From an uncultured Solobacterium sp. (GTDB lineage Bacteria > Bacillota_I > Bacilli_A > Erysipelotrichales > Erysipelotrichaceae): a stretch of 9,114 nt of DNA. The translations under genes were made by a program, and so were the position numbers. Under the pieces are notes generated by a model. That model did not search any database and was not told the origin of the DNA. It was given only the letters and a program-made list of their open reading frames with translations. Where the stretch lies: NCBI GenBank assembly GCA_900554555.1, contig USIC01000018.1, forward strand, positions 1-9,114. The letters are read 5' to 3'. This document shows positions 7,038 to 9,114 of the stretch, one piece after another. Each line of letters opens with the position of its first letter. Positions within the stretch are counted from its first letter, which is position 1.

Positions 7038-7609
7038 TGAATTTATTTACACTCTTGATCAGTGGATTACTGATTAACAATATTATTCTTACGAAGTTTT
7101 TAGGTATGTGTCCATTTATGGGAGTATCTACAAAACTTGAATCTGCAGTAGGTATGGGTCTTGCCGTTATCTTTGTTATCTTCGGCGCATCCATTCTTGC
7201 ATGGGGACTTTATCACTTTATCTTAGTTCCATTTGAACTAGAGTTTATGGAACTAATCTGTTTCATCTTATTGATTGCAGCATTTGTTCAGTTTGTTGAA
7301 TTGTTCGTTAAAAAGTTCTCACCAGAGCTTTATAAGTCATTAGGTATCTATTTACCACTTATTACAACAAACTGTGCAGTACTTTACGTAGCAATGGATA
7401 ACATTACACAGAAGTATACATTGGTACAAACGATGGTGAATTCTATCGCAGTACCTGCTGGCTTTATGATGATGCTAGTTATCTTTGCAACAATCCGTAG
7501 ACGTTTAAATCAAAACGATATTCCGAAGGCATTCCAGGGCAATCCTATCGCTTTCATTTGTGCAGCTATTATGGCAATTGCATTCTCTGCATTTGCTGGA
7601 TTAGTATAA
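7037..7609 (+). CDS. rnfA: Rnf electron transport complex subunit A
   Basis: RnfA is the homologue and partner of RnfE in the membrane core, in inverted topology; the two share the [2Fe-2S] cluster. It has 190 residues, the family's usual length, with six predicted helices. Landmarks are LINNIILTKFLGMCPFMGVS with Cys25, and YLPLITTNCAVLYVA with Cys113, the two expected cluster ligands. The start codon overlaps the rnfE stop (TAATG), and AAAGGAG at 7020-7026 is the ribosome site. The C-terminus (FAGLV) is normal for the family, so the TAA at 7607-7609 is the real end even though the next gene continues in the same frame one codon later. Confidence 0.96.
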   Translation: MNLFTLLISGLLINNIILTKFLGMCPFMGVSTKLESAVGMGLAVIFVIFGASILAWGLYHFILVPFELEFMELICFILLIAAFVQFVELFVKKFSPELYKSLGIYLPLITTNCAVLYVAMDNITQKYTLVQTMVNSIAVPAGFMMMLVIFATIRRRLNQNDIPKAFQGNPIAFICAAIMAIAFSAFAGLV

Positions 7610-7612
7610 GCC

Positions 7613-7798
7613 GTGCTTAGAATCGTTATTGCGGCTTTATTAGCTGTAGGTTTCTTTGCCCTAAATGTATGGCTATTAAGGTTAAATCAGAAAACACCAA
7701 AGCCTGAAGGTTGTGAAGACCTGAAGGCAGAGTGTTCTGCATGTGGTATCAGTGAATGTAGTGTTCGCCATGCGCCACAAAAAACAGAGGAGGAATAA
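7613..7798 (+). CDS. Small Cys-rich single-helix membrane protein within the Rnf operon
   Basis: I do not recognise a named family. The product has 61 residues: one hydrophobic helix (about 4-22), basic residues after it (Arg23, Lys27, Lys30), and a short tail with C34-x6-C41-x2-C44-x4-C49 ending in an acidic TEEE. The positive charges after the helix suggest the cysteines face the cytoplasm, as in RnfB. Four spaced cysteines could hold an Fe-S cluster or another metal. The start is GTG with no clear ribosome site, lying in the same frame as rnfA one codon past its stop, so translation probably depends on re-initiation by ribosomes finishing rnfA. Its TAA overlaps the rnfB ATG. Being locked between rnfA and rnfB, it is probably an accessory Rnf subunit or an assembly factor. 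It superficially resembles FeoB-associated Cys-rich proteins, but no feoB is present. Confidence 0.8.
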   Translation: MLRIVIAALLAVGFFALNVWLLRLNQKTPKPEGCEDLKAECSACGISECSVRHAPQKTEEE

Positions 7799-8085
7799 TG
7801 GCAGTAGCAATTTTAAAAGCTTTTGGCTTGATGTTAGTATTAGGTGCTGTTTTAGGTGGTGTACTAGCGTTTGCTTCCATTAAGTTCTATGTTAAGGAAG
7901 ATAATCGCAAGGAAGAGTTAACAGCTCTATTACCTGGTTATAACTGCGGTGCCTGTGGTAACCCAGGCTGTGCTGCGATGGCTGTGAAGTTACTTGATGG
8001 CCAAGCACAAGTTGAACAGTGCAAACCGAGTAAGCCGGATCAAAGAGAAGCTATTAAAGCATATCTTGCTGAACATGTAGGTTAA
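7798..8085 (+). CDS. rnfB: Short Rnf subunit B lacking the ferredoxin-like domain
   Basis: RnfB normally has an N-terminal helix, a four-Cys [4Fe-4S] domain and a C-terminal ferredoxin-like domain with two more clusters, totalling about 190 residues or more; it is the ferredoxin-side entry. Here the 95-residue product has the helix (about 5-28, ending FASIKF), then LLPGYNCGACGNPGCAAMAV with Cys50, Cys53, Cys58 and, later, Cys75, and stops at about residue 95, where the ferredoxin domain would begin. A strong terminator follows 5 bases after the stop, and no CxxCxxCxxxCP motif occurs downstream in any frame I read, so this looks like a genuinely short protein and not a frameshift. GAGGAGG precedes the start, which overlaps the upstream stop (TAATG). 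It is the last gene of the operon. Confidence 0.92.
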   Translation: MAVAILKAFGLMLVLGAVLGGVLAFASIKFYVKEDNRKEELTALLPGYNCGACGNPGCAAMAVKLLDGQAQVEQCKPSKPDQREAIKAYLAEHVG

Positions 8086-8090
8086 GAAAG

Positions 8091-8119
8091 ATTCCTGAGC
8101 GTAAGCTTAGGAATTTTTT
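8091..8119 (+). terminator. Rho-independent terminator of the Rnf operon
   Basis: A 10-bp stem, ATTCCTGAGC (8091-8100) with GCTTAGGAAT (8105-8114) including one G-T wobble, closes a GTAA tetraloop and runs into six T's (8114-8119). It sits 5 bases after the rnfB stop. Confidence 0.92.
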
Positions 8120-8148
8120 GTGGAGAATATCATCAAATTACATATAAA
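8118..8148 (+). promoter_or_regulatory. Possible promoter of the SAF-domain gene
   Basis: TATAAA (8143-8148) is a fair -10, 5 of 6 to consensus. The nearest -35-like hexamer, TTGTGG (8118-8123), is weak and 19 bases away. A promoter is expected here because a terminator lies immediately upstream. Confidence 0.35.
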
Positions 8149-8165
8149 ATCTTGAGGGTAATTTG

Positions 8166-8879
8166 ATGAAGAAGATAAGAAGAACGTCAATTTTTGTACT
8201 GATACTATGTTTATGGATAACTGGAAATATACTTGCCTTTCGCTACTTTTTAGCAAAGACAATTAATTTAAAAACAACCTATGTCGCAAAGCGTGATATT
8301 CCACCACGTTCAGAGATTCAAACTGAAGATCTAACTATGATTCAAGTTCCGGAAAAATACATGCAGTCATATACTTGGAATGAAAAGGCAGATATTGTTG
8401 GTAAATATACATCAATTCAAGGAATGATACCGAAGGGTTCTTTGTTTTATAAAGATATGCTGTATAAGGAAAAAGAAGTCCGTGATCTTGCAATCACAAA
8501 ACTTCAAGAGGGAATGACGATATTTACGTTAGAAACAAATGTATCTGCGTTAGGTAGTATAGAAGAGGGGATGTATGCAGATATTCATGTTTCAATCTCA
8601 CAAAAGAAAGATGTACCAATTACTGGTATTTTGATACGCCATGCGGAAGTAATATCCATTAAAGATCATAAAGGGTTATCCCTAAAAGATGAGCAATCTT
8701 CAAAGGTTCCACATTTTATTGAACTTGGAATCAATCAAAGTGATATTGATTATCTATCTCTAGCTTCGTCGTTAGGAGAAGTAAGACTGTTTCCATCTAA
8801 AAATTCCTATCAACCAGATAAGTCTACATTAGAACTTGATTCTAAAGTGACAGAGTATTTAAAGATTCTTCAACAGTAG
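8166..8879 (+). CDS. SAF-domain protein, CpaB/RcpC-like (Flp/Tad pilus assembly family)
   Basis: The 237-residue product has an N-terminal membrane helix (about residues 8-28) after a basic MKKIRR start. A SAF domain follows (about 36-100), with the typical pattern YVAKRDIPPRSEIQTEDL, VP, a GKY stretch, then IPKGSLFYKDML. An RcpC/CpaB-type C-terminal region comes next: VSALGSIEEGMYADIHVSI, GILIRHAEVISI, then ELGINQSDIDYLSLASSLGEVRLFPS. In Tad/Flp pilus systems CpaB is an envelope component of the pilus assembly machine. No other pilus gene is visible: a terminator precedes the gene and another follows it, so it appears to be a single-gene unit. The ATG at 8166 is chosen because GAGGG (8154-8158) stands 7 bases upstream; the adjacent TTG at 8163 adds only one residue. 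Family assignment is fairly sure, the role here is not. Confidence 0.8.
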   Translation: MKKIRRTSIFVLILCLWITGNILAFRYFLAKTINLKTTYVAKRDIPPRSEIQTEDLTMIQVPEKYMQSYTWNEKADIVGKYTSIQGMIPKGSLFYKDMLYKEKEVRDLAITKLQEGMTIFTLETNVSALGSIEEGMYADIHVSISQKKDVPITGILIRHAEVISIKDHKGLSLKDEQSSKVPHFIELGINQSDIDYLSLASSLGEVRLFPSKNSYQPDKSTLELDSKVTEYLKILQQ

Positions 8880-8886
8880 TAAAGAA

Positions 8887-8912
8887 AAAAATCCGTTATA
8901 TAACGGATTTTT
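8887..8912. terminator. Bidirectional terminator between SAF-domain gene and tRNA-His
   Basis: A perfect palindrome centred at 8899/8900, AAAA-ATCCGTTAT and its complement, folds into a stem of about 11 bp with a TATA loop. T's follow on the plus strand, and on the minus strand the opposing A-rich run (8881-8890) gives a U tract. It can end the SAF-gene transcript (plus) and the tRNA transcript (minus). Confidence 0.88.
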
Positions 8913-8922
8913 CGCTACAAGG

Positions 8923-8997
8923 GGCGACTAATGGGACTCGAACCCATGAGTGCTGGAGCCACAATCCAGTGTGTTAACCAACTTCACCATAGCCGCC
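8923..8997 (-). tRNA. tRNA-His (anticodon GTG)
   Basis: Read on the minus strand, the sequence folds as a complete cloverleaf. The acceptor stem is GCGGCTA (8996-8990) with TAGTCGC (8930-8924), including one G-T pair. The histidine-specific extra G(-1) at 8997 pairs with C73 at 8923. The anticodon stem CTGGA/TCCAG closes loop TTGTGGC, giving anticodon GTG. The T-arm contains GGGTTCGAGTCCC. The genomic sequence after C73 is CCT, so the terminal CCA is not encoded and must be added by nucleotidyltransferase. The very AT-rich region upstream of its 5' end (8998-9045) offers several -10-like hexamers on the minus strand, but I cannot pick one. Confidence 0.97.
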
Positions 8998-9021
8998 ATG
9001 TGCTAAAATATATTATCATAT

Positions 9022-9051
9022 CCAAAAATAATACACAACATATATTTTTGG
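9022..9051. repeat. Interrupted 9-bp inverted repeat upstream of tRNA-His
   Basis: CCAAAAATA (9022-9030) and TATTTTTGG (9043-9051) are exact complements separated by 12 bases. It lies in the AT-rich gap between the divergent tRNA-His and the possible gene starting at 9082. It could be an operator or a weak hairpin; in such AT-rich DNA chance is also plausible. Confidence 0.4.
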
Positions 9052-9081
9052 CTAAATTGCAAACAAAGGAATTAAACATAC

Positions 9082-9114
9082 ATGAGACAAATAAATGTTG
9101 GTGGAGAACTGCGA
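9082..9114 (+). CDS. Possible start of a gene running off the right edge
   Basis: An ATG at 9082 opens 11 codons (MRQINVGGELR) that remain open to the window end. AAAGGA at 9065-9070 could be its ribosome site, about 11 bases upstream, slightly far. Too little is visible to assign a family, and it may not be a gene. Confidence 0.4.
   Translation, partial: MRQINVGGELR

Noticed and set aside
8086..8165. Possible frameshifted remainder of RnfB after the stop codon
   Set aside because: The stretch is a terminator hairpin plus a promoter-like AT-rich gap, and no CxxCxxCxxxCP ferredoxin motif appears in any frame.
8163..8165. TTG start one codon before the SAF-domain ATG
   Set aside because: The ATG at 8166 has ideal spacing from GAGGG and is the commoner start codon.
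1..9114. Mobile elements, CRISPR arrays or phage attachment at the tRNA
   Set aside because: No transposase or integrase coding, no regular short repeats, and no repeat of the tRNA 3' end was seen elsewhere in the window.

Overview
The window is a low-GC, tightly packed piece of a Bacillota-type chromosome. Strong AGGAGG ribosome sites, A/T-ending codons, U-tract terminators and a Firmicutes-type glucose-6-phosphate isomerase all point that way. The Rnf gene order and a fused RnfD would fit an anaerobic fermenter, perhaps of the Erysipelotrichia, but that placement is an inference from general character and not a measured phylogeny.

Layout. (1) The 3' end of pgi (1-548) closes with a GAAA-loop terminator. 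(2) A MATE-family efflux transporter (607-1971) runs towards a gene on the opposite strand, and the two share a bidirectional terminator. (3) That gene, apbE (2002-3156, minus), encodes a lipoprotein FAD:protein FMN transferase. It is divergent from (4) an Rnf operon (3248-8085, plus): rnfC, a fused rnfD-(FMN_bind)2 gene, rnfE, rnfA, a small Cys-rich membrane protein, and a short rnfB. The operon ends in a terminator at 8091-8119. (5) A lone CpaB/RcpC-like SAF-domain protein (8166-8879) follows. (6) A bidirectional terminator separates it from tRNA-His(GTG) on the minus strand. (7) The last 33 bases may be the start of another gene.

How the genes work together. Rnf is a membrane complex that moves electrons between NADH (through RnfC) and ferredoxin (through RnfB), coupled to ion pumping. 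Covalent FMN is carried on RnfD and RnfG, and ApbE attaches it to Thr in (S/T)GAT motifs. Here apbE is divergent from rnfC and their predicted -35 regions overlap. Its likely targets are three TGAT motifs in one polypeptide: Thr157 in the RnfD membrane part, and Thr466 and Thr579 in two tandem extracytoplasmic FMN_bind domains.

The main point of interest is that this Rnf is remodelled. There is no separate RnfG; two short FMN_bind domains (82 of 113 residues identical) are fused to RnfD. RnfB is only 95 residues and stops after its first [4Fe-4S] domain, so the ferredoxin-like two-cluster domain is absent. A 61-residue single-helix protein with four cysteines sits between rnfA and rnfB. Together these suggest an Rnf variant with altered electron entry on the cytoplasmic side and an enlarged flavin relay outside, possibly for extracytoplasmic electron transfer. 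That function is inferred, not shown.
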